Part shown: positions 41,018-49,158 of the stretch, piece by piece | Numbering within the stretch: position 1 is the stretch's first letter | Layout: the number at the start of each line of letters is the position of its first letter | Assembly (NCBI GenBank): GCA_964647625.1 | Contig: CAZYHZ010000020.1 | Span: 1-64,000 of the forward strand | Reading direction: 5' to 3' | DNA from: DASRJG01 sp964647625 | GTDB lineage: Bacteria; Acidobacteriota; Polarisedimenticolia; Polarisedimenticolales; DASRJG01 | Length of the DNA stretch: 64,000 bases | The notes under the pieces: model-generated | Databases searched by the model: none | What the model saw: the letters and a program-made list of their open reading frames with translations, nothing else | Told to the model about the DNA's origin: nothing | Position numbers and translations under genes: made by a program

Positions 41018-41956
41018 TCAGCCCGCCAGCTCGATCGTCTCCCCCACCGCCATGGTGTGAAGCCGGCCCGCCGGGCGTTTTTCGTCCCACCAGCGCTGGA
41101 GCCGCGCGATGGGCTCGAGGAACGGCTCGTCGGTCAGGCGGAACGCGCCCCAGTGCATCGGGACCATCGCCTTGGCGCCGAGCGTGACGAACGCGTCGCC
41201 GGCCTGCTCGGGATTCATGTGGAACCACTCCATGAACCACGAGGGTTGGTAGGCGCCGATCGGGATCATCGCCAGGTCGATCGACGGAAATCTCTTTGCG
41301 ATCGCCGCGAAGCCGTCGAAGGCGGCCGTGTCTCCGACGTGATAGATCGTCCGGCCACCCGCTTCGATCAGGTAGCCGCCCCACCAGCTCTCGTTCGTGT
41401 CCCACGGCTTGCGACGCGACCAGTGCCGTGCCGGGACGAACGTGATGCGCATCGGTCCCACGGTCGAAGCGTCCCACCAGCGCATCTCGCGAACGTCGGC
41501 GAACCCGCGCTTGTTGAACCAACGGCCGAGACCCGCGGGGGCGAGTACGGGGACCTCGCGCGGAAGCGCCTCGATCGAAGGCGCGTCGAGATGGTCGTAG
41601 TGGTTGTGGCTGACCGCGACCGCGTCGATGCGCGGCAGGTCCTTGGCCGTGAGACCCGGCTCAACGTGACGCGGAACCGCGAATCCGATGCGGCGCGAGA
41701 ACACGGGGTCGATGAGGATCGCTCCTGCAGTCGTTTGCACGAGAAACGAGGCGTGGCCGATCCAGGTGATGCGCGGACGTTCGATCGGCCCGTGAATTAG
41801 CGCGAGATCCGCCGGGACGCGCGGGGCGGGCTCTCCCGGCGGCCCGATGCGGCGCCGGCCGGTGAGGCGATCGAAGAGCGCCCACTTGAGGACGGCCCGC
41901 GTGGAATGCGGCGTGTGCTTCGGATCGAGATTTCGGTAGATCGTCCGGCCGAACAT
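41018..41956 (-). CDS. Metallo-beta-lactamase-fold hydrolase (UlaG/NAPE-PLD-like)
   Basis: 312 aa. Zinc motif HxHxDH as VSHNHYDHLDAPS, preceded by WIGHASFLVQTTAGAILIDP. Further metal ligands are in ARHWSRR, HVGDTAAFDG and MHWGAF. The N-terminus (KHTPHSTRAVLKWALFDRLTGRR) and WWGGYLIEAGGRTIYH match the group related to N-acyl-phosphatidylethanolamine phospholipase D and UlaG lactonases. The reaction is likely phosphodiester or lactone hydrolysis, not specified further. It is divergent from the protease-PadR operon. Confidence 0.92.
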   Translation of the reverse strand: MFGRTIYRNLDPKHTPHSTRAVLKWALFDRLTGRRRIGPPGEPAPRVPADLALIHGPIERPRITWIGHASFLVQTTAGAILIDPVFSRRIGFAVPRHVEPGLTAKDLPRIDAVAVSHNHYDHLDAPSIEALPREVPVLAPAGLGRWFNKRGFADVREMRWWDASTVGPMRITFVPARHWSRRKPWDTNESWWGGYLIEAGGRTIYHVGDTAAFDGFAAIAKRFPSIDLAMIPIGAYQPSWFMEWFHMNPEQAGDAFVTLGAKAMVPMHWGAFRLTDEPFLEPIARLQRWWDEKRPAGRLHTMAVGETIELAG

Positions 41957-42005
41957 GGCCGGAGAAGCTTATCTCTTCCATGCTCGAAATTCTCGTCAAC
42001 TTTCC

Positions 42006-42026
42006 TATAGTACGAGTCGTACTATA
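42006..42026. promoter_or_regulatory. Perfect 21-bp palindrome at the protease start codon, putative PadR operator
   Basis: TATAGTACGA-G-TCGTACTATA has ten paired bases on each side of one central base. Its last base is the first base of the ATG at 42026. A repressor here would cover the promoter or ribosome start of the two-gene operon whose second gene encodes a PadR regulator, so autorepression is the simplest reading. It also lies in the gap shared with the divergent metallo-hydrolase gene. Confidence 0.65.
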
Positions 42027-42940
42027 TGGACATGCGAACACCACTCGGACTCGTGCTCACACTCCTGGTTGCGGCCTCGCCGGCCGCAGCTCAACCTCAG
42101 CCTGCGCACCGAGGTGCACCACCCCCGGCGCGTATCGAGATTCCCTCCGACGGTTTGACTCTCCCGATGAAGGACTTTGGCGGACGCCCTGTCGTCGAGG
42201 TCCGCATCAACGACAAGGGACCGTTCCCGTTCGTCCTCGACACCGGTGCCACCATCACGGTCGTCGGCGAAGAGATCAACGGAGAGTTGTCTTTGTCGTC
42301 GCCCGGGGGCGTCCACGCCGTCTCCCCCGGCGGCGGCGCAGCCCCGATGATCGTTTCCGTGGGCTCCCTGAAACTGGGGACGGCCACGATCGGGGACTTC
42401 ATGGCTGCGGTCATGCCCATGGGGGACGTCTTCAACGGCGACAGCGCTCCGAAGGGTGTCCTCGCAGCCTCCAGCTTTCCGGGCTATCTGGTGACATTCG
42501 ACTATCCCGGCAAGCGCATCACGATCAAGAAGGGCTCACTCGATGCGGCCGATGCAAAGACGGTCTTCGAGTACGGAGAGGACGAGGCGCTTCCGGTCGT
42601 TCCCGTCAAGATCGCCGGCCACGTAACGCATGTTCACCTGGACACGGGGGCCGCGTTCGCGCTGACGCTGCCGATGCATTTTCTCACCGAGCTGCCGCTC
42701 AAGACGAAGCCGAAGGATGCCGGCCAGTCTCGCCTGCTGACCGGGAGCTTTCCCGTGTCCGCCGCCGCAGTCGACGGCGCCATCGAGATCGGACGCTACA
42801 CGATCGACGTGCCGGAGGTTCGCTTCAGCGACGTGCGCCACGGCCCGGAGCTCGGGCCCGGGAACATCGGCTACGCGATCCTCAAGGATTTCGTGGTCAC
42901 GTTCGATTCCAAGAACCGTCGCGTGAGACTCACCCGGTGA
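42026..42940 (+). CDS. Secreted retropepsin-like aspartyl protease
   Basis: 304 aa from ATG 42026 (ATG 42032 also possible). No clear ribosome site precedes it and the operator palindrome abuts the start, so the mRNA may be leaderless. Signal peptide ends near AAA at residue 22. Two retropepsin halves are in one chain: FVLDTGATITVV and HVHLDTGAAFALTL, each followed by the usual hydrophobic-Gly region (GVLAASSFPGYLVTFDY, GNIGYAILKDFVVTFD). A single chain with two DTG sites resembles pepsin-like organisation more than the dimeric viral form. The PadR gene overlaps its stop by four bases. Confidence 0.88.
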   Translation: MDMRTPLGLVLTLLVAASPAAAQPQPAHRGAPPPARIEIPSDGLTLPMKDFGGRPVVEVRINDKGPFPFVLDTGATITVVGEEINGELSLSSPGGVHAVSPGGGAAPMIVSVGSLKLGTATIGDFMAAVMPMGDVFNGDSAPKGVLAASSFPGYLVTFDYPGKRITIKKGSLDAADAKTVFEYGEDEALPVVPVKIAGHVTHVHLDTGAAFALTLPMHFLTELPLKTKPKDAGQSRLLTGSFPVSAAAVDGAIEIGRYTIDVPEVRFSDVRHGPELGPGNIGYAILKDFVVTFDSKNRRVRLTR

Positions 42941-43476
42941 AAGCGGCGCTCAGCGAGATCGAAGGGTGCGTGCTGGGGCTGATCGACGAGTCGGGGCCGG
43001 CGACACCCTACGCGATTCGACGGGACTTCCTCGATTCTCCGACGCCGCAGTGGAGCGGTAGCGCCGGGACGATCTATCCGCTCGTCACGCGGTTGCAACG
43101 GCTCGGGCTGGTCCGGTCGACCGTTCACCGCACGGGGAAACGGTCGGGGCGCCATTTCTCCCTCACCGCCGCCGGCAGGCGCGCATTCCGGCGGTGGCTG
43201 ACGGTTCCGTTGCCGGACATGGTTGCCGGAATCCCTCCCGATCCGCTTCGATCGCGGATACGGTTTCTCGGGTCGCTGCCAAAACGCCGGCGGCACGCGT
43301 TCGTTGCCGAGGCGCTTCGAGCCTTGAACCGCCAGGCGCGCGTGCTCGAAGACGACTGGGCGCGGCAACACGAGCTCGGCCCGTTCCACGGGTTGATGTC
43401 CCGGGGCGCACTGCTGACCATGCAGGCGCGGGTGGCGTTCTTGGAGGAAGCGGCGAAGGCGCTGGCGAGGACGTGA
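42937..43476 (+). CDS. PadR-family transcriptional regulator
   Basis: 179 aa from the GTG at 42937 (GTGA overlap with the protease). The winged helix is visible: SEIEGCVLGLIDESGPATPYAIRRDF, AGTIYPLVTRLQRLGLVRS, GRHFSLTAAGRRAFRRWL. A C-terminal helical dimerisation arm follows (RHAFVAEALRALNRQARVLEDDW). PadR proteins are ligand-responsive repressors that usually bind palindromes near their own operon. The 21-bp palindrome at 42006-42026 is the obvious candidate. Inducer unknown. Confidence 0.92.
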   Translation: MKAALSEIEGCVLGLIDESGPATPYAIRRDFLDSPTPQWSGSAGTIYPLVTRLQRLGLVRSTVHRTGKRSGRHFSLTAAGRRAFRRWLTVPLPDMVAGIPPDPLRSRIRFLGSLPKRRRHAFVAEALRALNRQARVLEDDWARQHELGPFHGLMSRGALLTMQARVAFLEEAAKALART

Positions 43477-43477
43477 C

Positions 43478-45109
43478 TCAGCAGAGGGTCAGGTTCTGAG
43501 CCAACCCCGCTTCGCTCGTTTCCTTGTATTTCGTGCTCATGTCCTTGCCGGTGTCGGCCAAGGTCTTGATCGTGGTGTCGAGATCGACCCGGTGCCGTGA
43601 CGCGATCTCGTTGGTCGCAATCAACGCCGCGATCCACGCCTTCACCGCGCCGAACGCGCAGCGCTCGATGCAGGGCACCTGCACGTAGCCGGCCACCGGG
43701 TCGCAGGTCATCCCCAGGTGATGCTCGAGCGCCGATTCGGCGGCGTTCTCGATGACGATGGGCGAGCTGCCTGCGACTTGCGCGATGAACGCCGCGGTCA
43801 TGGCGGACGCGACGCCGATCTCCGACTGGCATCCACCTTCGGCGCCGGAGAGCGTGGCGTTGTGCTTGCACAGGTAGCCGATCGCAGCACCGGCGAGGAG
43901 CCCCTCGCGGACCTTGTCCATCGGCAGCTTCCGCTGGCTGTTCACGAGCGCGTAGACGATGGCCGGCATCACCCCGGCCGAACCGCCGGTCGGCGCGGTG
44001 ATGACGAGGTGCCCGCGAGCGTTCTCCTCGGAAGCCGCGAGGGCGAATGCGGAGACCTGTCCGATGGCTCGGTCGCTCTCGAACTTGTCGTCCTGAGACC
44101 GCTGATAGACCGTCGCCGCCTTCGCATGCAGCTTGATGGGACCGGGCAGGACGCCTTCCTTCACCGAGAGGCCCGCCTTGACCGTCGCGAGCATCGCGTT
44201 CGCGATCTTGTCGAGGAACGCGTTGATCTGCTCTTCGGACTTGCCCGAGACGGCGACCTCGTTGGCCATCACCACCTGGGCGATGGAGAGGCTGTTCTTC
44301 TCCGCGTGCTGGCGCAGCTCCTTCATCGTCGCGTACGGGTACTTCGGCTGGCCTTTCTTCGGCGGCGTGTAGCCCTTCCACTCGTAGAACCCGCCGCCGG
44401 GTGAGTAGTACTCGAGCTCATAGATCGGCTTGCCGCCGCCCATGAGCTTGCAAGTCATCGTGTTCGGGTGCTTGAAGTCCCCCTTGGTCGCGTCATAGAT
44501 GATGTCGGTGAGCGACAAGTTGAACGTCTTGGTTCCCAGCTTCACGGGGTACGACTGGTTCGGCTTGGCGATCATCTCGTCGAGGAACAGCGGATCGACC
44601 GTCGCCGGCTCTTTGCCGAGGAGGCCGGCGAGGGCGGCGCGCTCGGTCCCGTGGCCCTTGCCCGTGGCGCTCAAGCTGCCGAACAGGTGGACCTTGAGGC
44701 CCGTCGCCTTGGCCAGCTGATCGGCCGGCAGCTTCGTGCAGCGCTGATAGAAGTCGTACGTGATGCGCATCGGCCCGATCGTGTGCGAGCTCGAAGGCCC
44801 GGGGCCGACCTTGTAGAACTCGTCGACCACCGTCATGACGGGGCCCTTCGACCGTTTCACGACGTCGAGGTCGGGCGAGAGCGGGGTCGAGCCGAGCTTG
44901 ACTCCCGAAGATTCTTTCGTTGCCTCTTTCGTCGCCTGCGCGGCGCGGGCTTCGGGAGTCCAGGTGGCGCCGGTCATCACCGCCGCGGCGCCGATGACGG
45001 CGCTTCGCATGAGAAACGTCCGGCGGTCGACTCCCGTGTCCGTCGGGCTCTCCTCGGGCAATTCCTCGAGGAGCGTGTCGTTGTTGTGTTCCTCGGATGG
45101 ATTGCTCAT
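43478..45109 (-). CDS. sdaA: L-serine ammonia-lyase (iron-sulfur dehydratase) with a twin-arginine signal
   Basis: 543 aa from the ATG at 45109. The enzyme converts L-serine to pyruvate and ammonia. The single-chain SdaA layout is clear: N-terminal domain with EFYKVGPGPSSSHTIGPMRI, then the catalytic domain with cluster cysteines in YLCKHNATLSGAEGGCQSEIG and GMTCDPVAGYVQVPCIERC, and TAPTGGSAGVMPAIVYAL. Ahead of it is a 65-residue extension with an acidic tract and a Tat-type signal (DRRTFLMRSAVIGAAAVMTGATW) ending ARA. Export of an oxygen-labile Fe-S dehydratase would be unusual. The extension is in frame with no alternative start close to the domain. Confidence 0.93.
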   Translation of the reverse strand: MSNPSEEHNNDTLLEELPEESPTDTGVDRRTFLMRSAVIGAAAVMTGATWTPEARAAQATKEATKESSGVKLGSTPLSPDLDVVKRSKGPVMTVVDEFYKVGPGPSSSHTIGPMRITYDFYQRCTKLPADQLAKATGLKVHLFGSLSATGKGHGTERAALAGLLGKEPATVDPLFLDEMIAKPNQSYPVKLGTKTFNLSLTDIIYDATKGDFKHPNTMTCKLMGGGKPIYELEYYSPGGGFYEWKGYTPPKKGQPKYPYATMKELRQHAEKNSLSIAQVVMANEVAVSGKSEEQINAFLDKIANAMLATVKAGLSVKEGVLPGPIKLHAKAATVYQRSQDDKFESDRAIGQVSAFALAASEENARGHLVITAPTGGSAGVMPAIVYALVNSQRKLPMDKVREGLLAGAAIGYLCKHNATLSGAEGGCQSEIGVASAMTAAFIAQVAGSSPIVIENAAESALEHHLGMTCDPVAGYVQVPCIERCAFGAVKAWIAALIATNEIASRHRVDLDTTIKTLADTGKDMSTKYKETSEAGLAQNLTLC

Positions 45110-45180
45110 GGTCGTGTCCTCTCCATCTGTGGACGTCAGGGGTGGACGCATTCTAGATCGAGAGACCGCATGCGTGACGC

Positions 45181-45900
45181 TCAGAAGTAGACCTCGAATC
45201 CTACTATCGGTCCGTAGAAGGTCGTCTCGAGGAGCACGTCGGAGCTGGATTTCTTCATGTAGAGAGCGCGGTAACCGACATCCCATCCAGTCCGCTTGCC
45301 GCGCCACGCAAAAACGGCGGACGCCGAGGACGAGATGTCGAACCCGACGCCGAACCCTCCCACGTCGCCGCCGAGCTCGGCCCTCCAGCCGTGAGGCAGG
45401 CGGGGCCGGTACCAGAGACCCACGACGGGATCGAGAAGCGTCGTGTCCTGGTCGAACGACAACGTCGGCGCCGCGTACTCGAGACGTCCCACGAAGAAGC
45501 GGACACCCCCGATGACGCTGAGGCTGTCGACGACCCGGTACCCTCCGTACGCCTCGAAGAGGGACATCTTGAAATTCAGCGAGGCCGGGTTCCCGAGCGG
45601 AGAGGTCGAATCGCGCGAGAGTGAATAGTAAAGATCCTGCACCGACACGATTGTCCGGCCCTTCTCCATCTCGAATCGCAGCCCCCACGCGCCATTGAGT
45701 CCCGTGGATCCGCCGGTGACGTCGGTCGATGGGTTGCCTTCGCCTTCGGCCGCCGACGTCGTATTGATCGGCGCCCAGAGGAAGATCGGAGCGAACCTCG
45801 CGTCGCAGCTCTCCGGGGGCGCATCCTCGGCTCGCGCTGCACCCCAAAGCAGCACGAGCATCGAGACCGACATGACCGCCCTTCGAAGGTCTCCCACCAT
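45181..45900 (-). CDS. Putative outer-membrane beta-barrel protein
   Basis: 239 aa from ATG 45900. The in-frame ATG at 45873 has the better ribosome site (GAAGGGCGG) and leaves the same signal peptide (MSVSMLVLLWGAARA). The mature chain shows alternating amphipathic strands ending in aromatic residues (GAWGLRFEMEKGRTIVSVQD, SLFEAYGGYRVVDSLSVIGG, GWDVGYRALYMKK) and finishes with Phe in TTFYGPIVGFEVYF, the C-terminal signature for outer-membrane insertion. No family name can be given. Confidence 0.75.
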   Translation of the reverse strand: MVGDLRRAVMSVSMLVLLWGAARAEDAPPESCDARFAPIFLWAPINTTSAAEGEGNPSTDVTGGSTGLNGAWGLRFEMEKGRTIVSVQDLYYSLSRDSTSPLGNPASLNFKMSLFEAYGGYRVVDSLSVIGGVRFFVGRLEYAAPTLSFDQDTTLLDPVVGLWYRPRLPHGWRAELGGDVGGFGVGFDISSSASAVFAWRGKRTGWDVGYRALYMKKSSSDVLLETTFYGPIVGFEVYF

Positions 45901-45950
45901 GCGCGGAATGCTACACCGATAAGATGAAGGTCAAGCTCGTGGCGTAACGC

Positions 45951-46700
45951 TCAGGCGCGACTCTTCACACGCGCGCTCCGGCTGGGACAACTCAATTCGA
46001 TTCGATCGCTCGGAGCGTTCGGACCGAACCTCACGACGGCATCGTCGCAGCCGTCGACTCGGAATCGGTAGCACGGCCACGCAGTGATCCACATCGGGCG
46101 CATCGGGCCGATCGGACCGATCTCGTCATTCGGAATCGTCTGTGGCGAGATCGCCAGCGTGAAGTTGCCGTCCGGGTACAGGGTGAGCCTTTCGGAGCTC
46201 TGCGCCGCCGGCTCGCAGCTTTCGCTTCCCCAACCGACGAGCACCGCGTCGGGAAGCAAGGTGTTCCATCGTCCGCCCGTCGTGCGATACCCCAGTTGAC
46301 CTTCGTAACGGTATCCGGCCGGCTCTTGCTGCGGGGGGGAGGGCTCGCTGAAGTTGACGTCGAAGCATACGGACGCGTTCGGCCCGACGCCGTCGTCCAG
46401 ATACGCCGTAACGGTCTCGATTGTAACCGCGGTGTTACCGTCGAGTCGCAACGTCGATTCCCAGCGGCTCGCCGACATTCCCGGATAGGCTTCACCGAGC
46501 CAACGACTCTCGGCGTTCCCGTAATCCTCGCTCGTGACGTGCGGCGCATGGACGATCGGTTGCAGGCAGCGCTGTCCTTCCACCTTCACGAACTCCACGG
46601 GAGGCAGGTCGGTTGGTGATGCCGTCGAGACCGCCATGACAGAGCCGGCGGGAATCAGCGATACGACGACGAGCGCTGACAGGCGACGCGTGTTCAACAT
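45951..46700 (-). CDS. Secreted protein of unknown function
   Basis: 249 aa from the ATG at 46700, seven bases inside the end of the preceding gene. Signal peptide (LSALVVVSLIPAGSVMAVS). The mature part is beta-rich with an FN3-like texture (AVTIETVTAYLDDG, ASVCFDVNFSEP, GYRYEGQLGYRTTGG, NFTLAISPQTIP) and three Cys. No family recognised. Overlap with the upstream Cys-rich secreted protein suggests a joint function at the cell surface. Confidence 0.7.
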   Translation of the reverse strand: MLNTRRLSALVVVSLIPAGSVMAVSTASPTDLPPVEFVKVEGQRCLQPIVHAPHVTSEDYGNAESRWLGEAYPGMSASRWESTLRLDGNTAVTIETVTAYLDDGVGPNASVCFDVNFSEPSPPQQEPAGYRYEGQLGYRTTGGRWNTLLPDAVLVGWGSESCEPAAQSSERLTLYPDGNFTLAISPQTIPNDEIGPIGPMRPMWITAWPCYRFRVDGCDDAVVRFGPNAPSDRIELSCPSRSARVKSRA

Positions 46701-47275
46701 GCGCACACCCCGTACTCCTGAGTACCGGCATAGATCGAAGGGAAGAGCTGCGCACAGAAGAATCCCGCAGTGCAGTCGCTGAATCCGATCCGGCACCATT
46801 GCATGCATTTGTTCGTCCCGGAGCTGATACACGCGTAGGTTGCCGCGCACGTGTCATGCGATGCGCATGCACCGCATTCCGTTGCCGACCCGACCGGCCC
46901 CGAGCAGCTGGTCAGGTGGTCCTCGGTCGGGAAGCAACGCTCACCCGCTCCGCAGATCGTCGAAGGGGACAGCGGCGCACACGGACCAACACTGACGACT
47001 GCATAAAAGAGGCAGGTGCCCGCGGGCGGAACGCCGGTGTCCGTCACGTTGCGCGTTCCGGTGACGGTCACGAGGTTTCCCGGGATCGTCACCGCGCCGG
47101 CCGCCGCGGAGCGGTACACGTCGAAATTGGGCACGTTGCCGGTCCAGGACACGCTGGCGTCCGCCGGTGACGCGCCTCGCGCGACCGACAGGAGGATTCC
47201 GTCGTCCGCGTGGGCGAATCCGATGCTCCCGGCGGCCAGCACCACGAATTGAACCAGGCAGATCGGGCGTTTCAT
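46694..47275 (-). CDS. Secreted Cys-rich protein with VYRS module
   Basis: 193 aa. Signal peptide (MKRPICLVQFVVLAAGSIGFAHA). Residues about 27-100 (LLSVARGASPADASVSWTGN, NFDVYRSAAAGAV) correspond to the N-terminal module of the secreted protein at 12940-14712 (VRVAKTATPGSVSLTWTGGE, TFQVYRST). The remainder holds about 14 cysteines in knots (CGAGERCFPTEDHLTSC, CGACASHDTCAATYACIS, CRIGFSDCTAGFFC). Likely a small disulfide-stabilised surface protein. Operon with the next gene. Confidence 0.75.
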   Translation of the reverse strand: MKRPICLVQFVVLAAGSIGFAHADDGILLSVARGASPADASVSWTGNVPNFDVYRSAAAGAVTIPGNLVTVTGTRNVTDTGVPPAGTCLFYAVVSVGPCAPLSPSTICGAGERCFPTEDHLTSCSGPVGSATECGACASHDTCAATYACISSGTNKCMQWCRIGFSDCTAGFFCAQLFPSIYAGTQEYGVCAC

Positions 47276-47356
47276 GAGCCGGCCCTCCGCGCGCTGCTGT
47301 CTTCTTGCTACGCCGAATGCCGGGGATCGTCAAGCGGGGAATTCAGTGCCCCACCG

Positions 47357-47806
47357 TCAGAGATCGCGCGCGTAACCCCGCAGCCGGCGCAAAAGCGCCC
47401 GCGACGCTTTTCCATCGGCGACTGCGACGAAGATCGTGTCGTCGCCCGCGACCGTCCCGGCGACCTCGCTCCACGCGAGCCGGTCCATCGCGACCGCGAC
47501 CCGCTGCGCGTCTCCGGGGGGAGTGTGCAGGATGATGAGGTTGTCCCCCGCCGGTTGGACCATGAGGATCCCTTCGCGGATCCGTGCCTCGTCGGGGTCC
47601 TTGCCCTCGGGCGGCCGCGCCTGCTTCCGGTAGCCGCCGCCGGACTTCACGAGACGGAGGGCGCTGATGTCGCGGCTCACCGAGGACTGCGTGACCTCGA
47701 AGCCTTCGGCGGTGAGCGCGGCGGCGAGCTCTTCCTGGGTCGCGATGCGGCGTGTGCTGACGATCTCGAGGATGCGCAGCAGCCGCTTCCGACGGTCGGC
47801 GCTCAC
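47357..47806 (-). CDS. argR: Arginine repressor ArgR
   Basis: 149 aa from the GTG at 47806, overlapping the argH stop (GTGA). N-terminal winged helix (RLLRILEIVSTRRIATQEEL, FEVTQSSVSRDISALRLVK) and C-terminal hexamerisation/arginine-binding domain with NLIILHTPPGDAQRVAVAMD and VAGTVAGDDTIFVAV. With arginine bound it would repress the operon from the ARG-box-like sequence at 55434-55460. Being the last gene of the operon it regulates, it forms a feedback loop. Confidence 0.95.
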   Translation of the reverse strand: MSADRRKRLLRILEIVSTRRIATQEELAAALTAEGFEVTQSSVSRDISALRLVKSGGGYRKQARPPEGKDPDEARIREGILMVQPAGDNLIILHTPPGDAQRVAVAMDRLAWSEVAGTVAGDDTIFVAVADGKASRALLRRLRGYARDL

Positions 47807-49158
47807 GCGCGGCCGGCGAGCCGATCGATCGCGTTCGTGAAGCGGCGTTCTTCGGCGCGTACGAAGCGGTTGGAGACGTGCGCGCGCGTACGCAACTCGC
47901 GCAGCGCGAGCGGCGGAAGCGCGGCGGGGGTGCTCAGAGACGTCGACGGCGGATCGCGGCGCGCCATCGAGGCGGAGACCTGACGGTGGGCTTCGCGGAA
48001 CGGGACACCACTCGCGGCGAGTGCCAACGCCGCCGCGGTGGAATTGACCCCGCCGTCGAGCGCCGCCGCGCAGCGCGCGCGGTCGACTCGGAGCCCGCGC
48101 ACGCCGAGAGTGAGCATCTCGAGCATCTCGGCCGCGCGGCTCGTTCCACGGATCAGGGGTGCCTTCAGCATCTGGAAATCGCGATGGTACCCCGAAGCCA
48201 GCTTGCCGCGAACGGCCATCACCGCGGCGAGCTCGCCCTCGATCGCCGCCGCGCGAGCGCGGACCAGCTCGAAGAGGTCGGGGTTGCGCTTGTGCGGCAT
48301 GAGGCTGGATCCGGTCGCGAGCGCCGGGTCGAGCGTCAGATAGCCGTGGTCGTCGCCGGAATAGAGGATGACGTCGGAGGCCGCCTTCGCGGCGTCGTGC
48401 CCAAGCTGCGCGCACCAGAAGAGCGCGTGAGCCTCGAGCTTCCCGCGTCCGTTTTGCACGGCCGTGACCGGTGACTGCACCGACGCGAATCCGAGCGCGC
48501 GCGCCGCCACGCTCCGATCGAGAGGGAGCGGGACGCCGTAGCCGGCGGCGCTGCCGAGCGGAGAGCGATCGATCAGCGACCACACCGACGGGAACGACTC
48601 CATCGTCTCGATGATCCCGGCGGCGTGCGCGGCCGCCCACAAACCGAGCGACGACGGCATCGCGCGGCGGCCGTGCGTGTATCCGGGTAGGCGAACGGTC
48701 GAATGTTTGCGCGCGAACTCGAGCAGGGCCGCGACGGCCTCCCCCGCCGCCGCGTGCACGTCGAGCAGCGCACGCTTCAAGTAGAGCCGCACGTCGCACG
48801 CGATCTGGTCGTTGCGCGAGCGCGCGGTGTGGAGCTTCCCGCCGGCGCGGCCGATCCGCTTCGTCAGCGCGTCCTCGACCGCGCTGTGGACGTCCTCGTG
48901 CTCCGGCCCGATCGCGACGCGACCCGATCCGCCGGCAACGAGGAGATCGCGGAGCCCGCGGCGCAGCGACTGGTGCTCGGCCGCCGAGATCAGGCGTGAT
49001 TTCACGAGCCCCTCGATGTGGCCGAGGCTCGCGAGGATGTCCCAGACCATGAGGTGCCGGTCGATCTCACGGTCGTCGCCAACCGTCAGCTCGAGCATCC
49101 GCCGGCTGACCGGCACGTGCTGCGACCAGAGCGTCACGGAGCGAAGCCTGCGGGTCAT
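47803..49158 (-). CDS. argH: Argininosuccinate lyase
   Basis: 451 aa from the ATG at 49158, overlapping the argE stop by ATGA. Cleaves argininosuccinate to arginine and fumarate, the last step. Fumarase/aspartase superfamily signature GSSLMPHKRNPD, with HEDVHSAVEDAL, HTARSRNDQIACDVRLYL, and PGYTHGRRAMPSSLG. The flexible loop Ser is in SSLMPHK. A long 5' extension of the frame overlapping argE is spurious. Confidence 0.97.
   Translation of the reverse strand: MTRRLRSVTLWSQHVPVSRRMLELTVGDDREIDRHLMVWDILASLGHIEGLVKSRLISAAEHQSLRRGLRDLLVAGGSGRVAIGPEHEDVHSAVEDALTKRIGRAGGKLHTARSRNDQIACDVRLYLKRALLDVHAAAGEAVAALLEFARKHSTVRLPGYTHGRRAMPSSLGLWAAAHAAGIIETMESFPSVWSLIDRSPLGSAAGYGVPLPLDRSVAARALGFASVQSPVTAVQNGRGKLEAHALFWCAQLGHDAAKAASDVILYSGDDHGYLTLDPALATGSSLMPHKRNPDLFELVRARAAAIEGELAAVMAVRGKLASGYHRDFQMLKAPLIRGTSRAAEMLEMLTLGVRGLRVDRARCAAALDGGVNSTAAALALAASGVPFREAHRQVSASMARRDPPSTSLSTPAALPPLALRELRTRAHVSNRFVRAEERRFTNAIDRLAGRA

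Noticed and set aside
43478..45847. 789-codon frame extending the L-serine dehydratase upstream
   Set aside because: The extension overlaps the beta-barrel gene in another frame and has no family match. The ATG at 45109 with a Tat-like signal is used.
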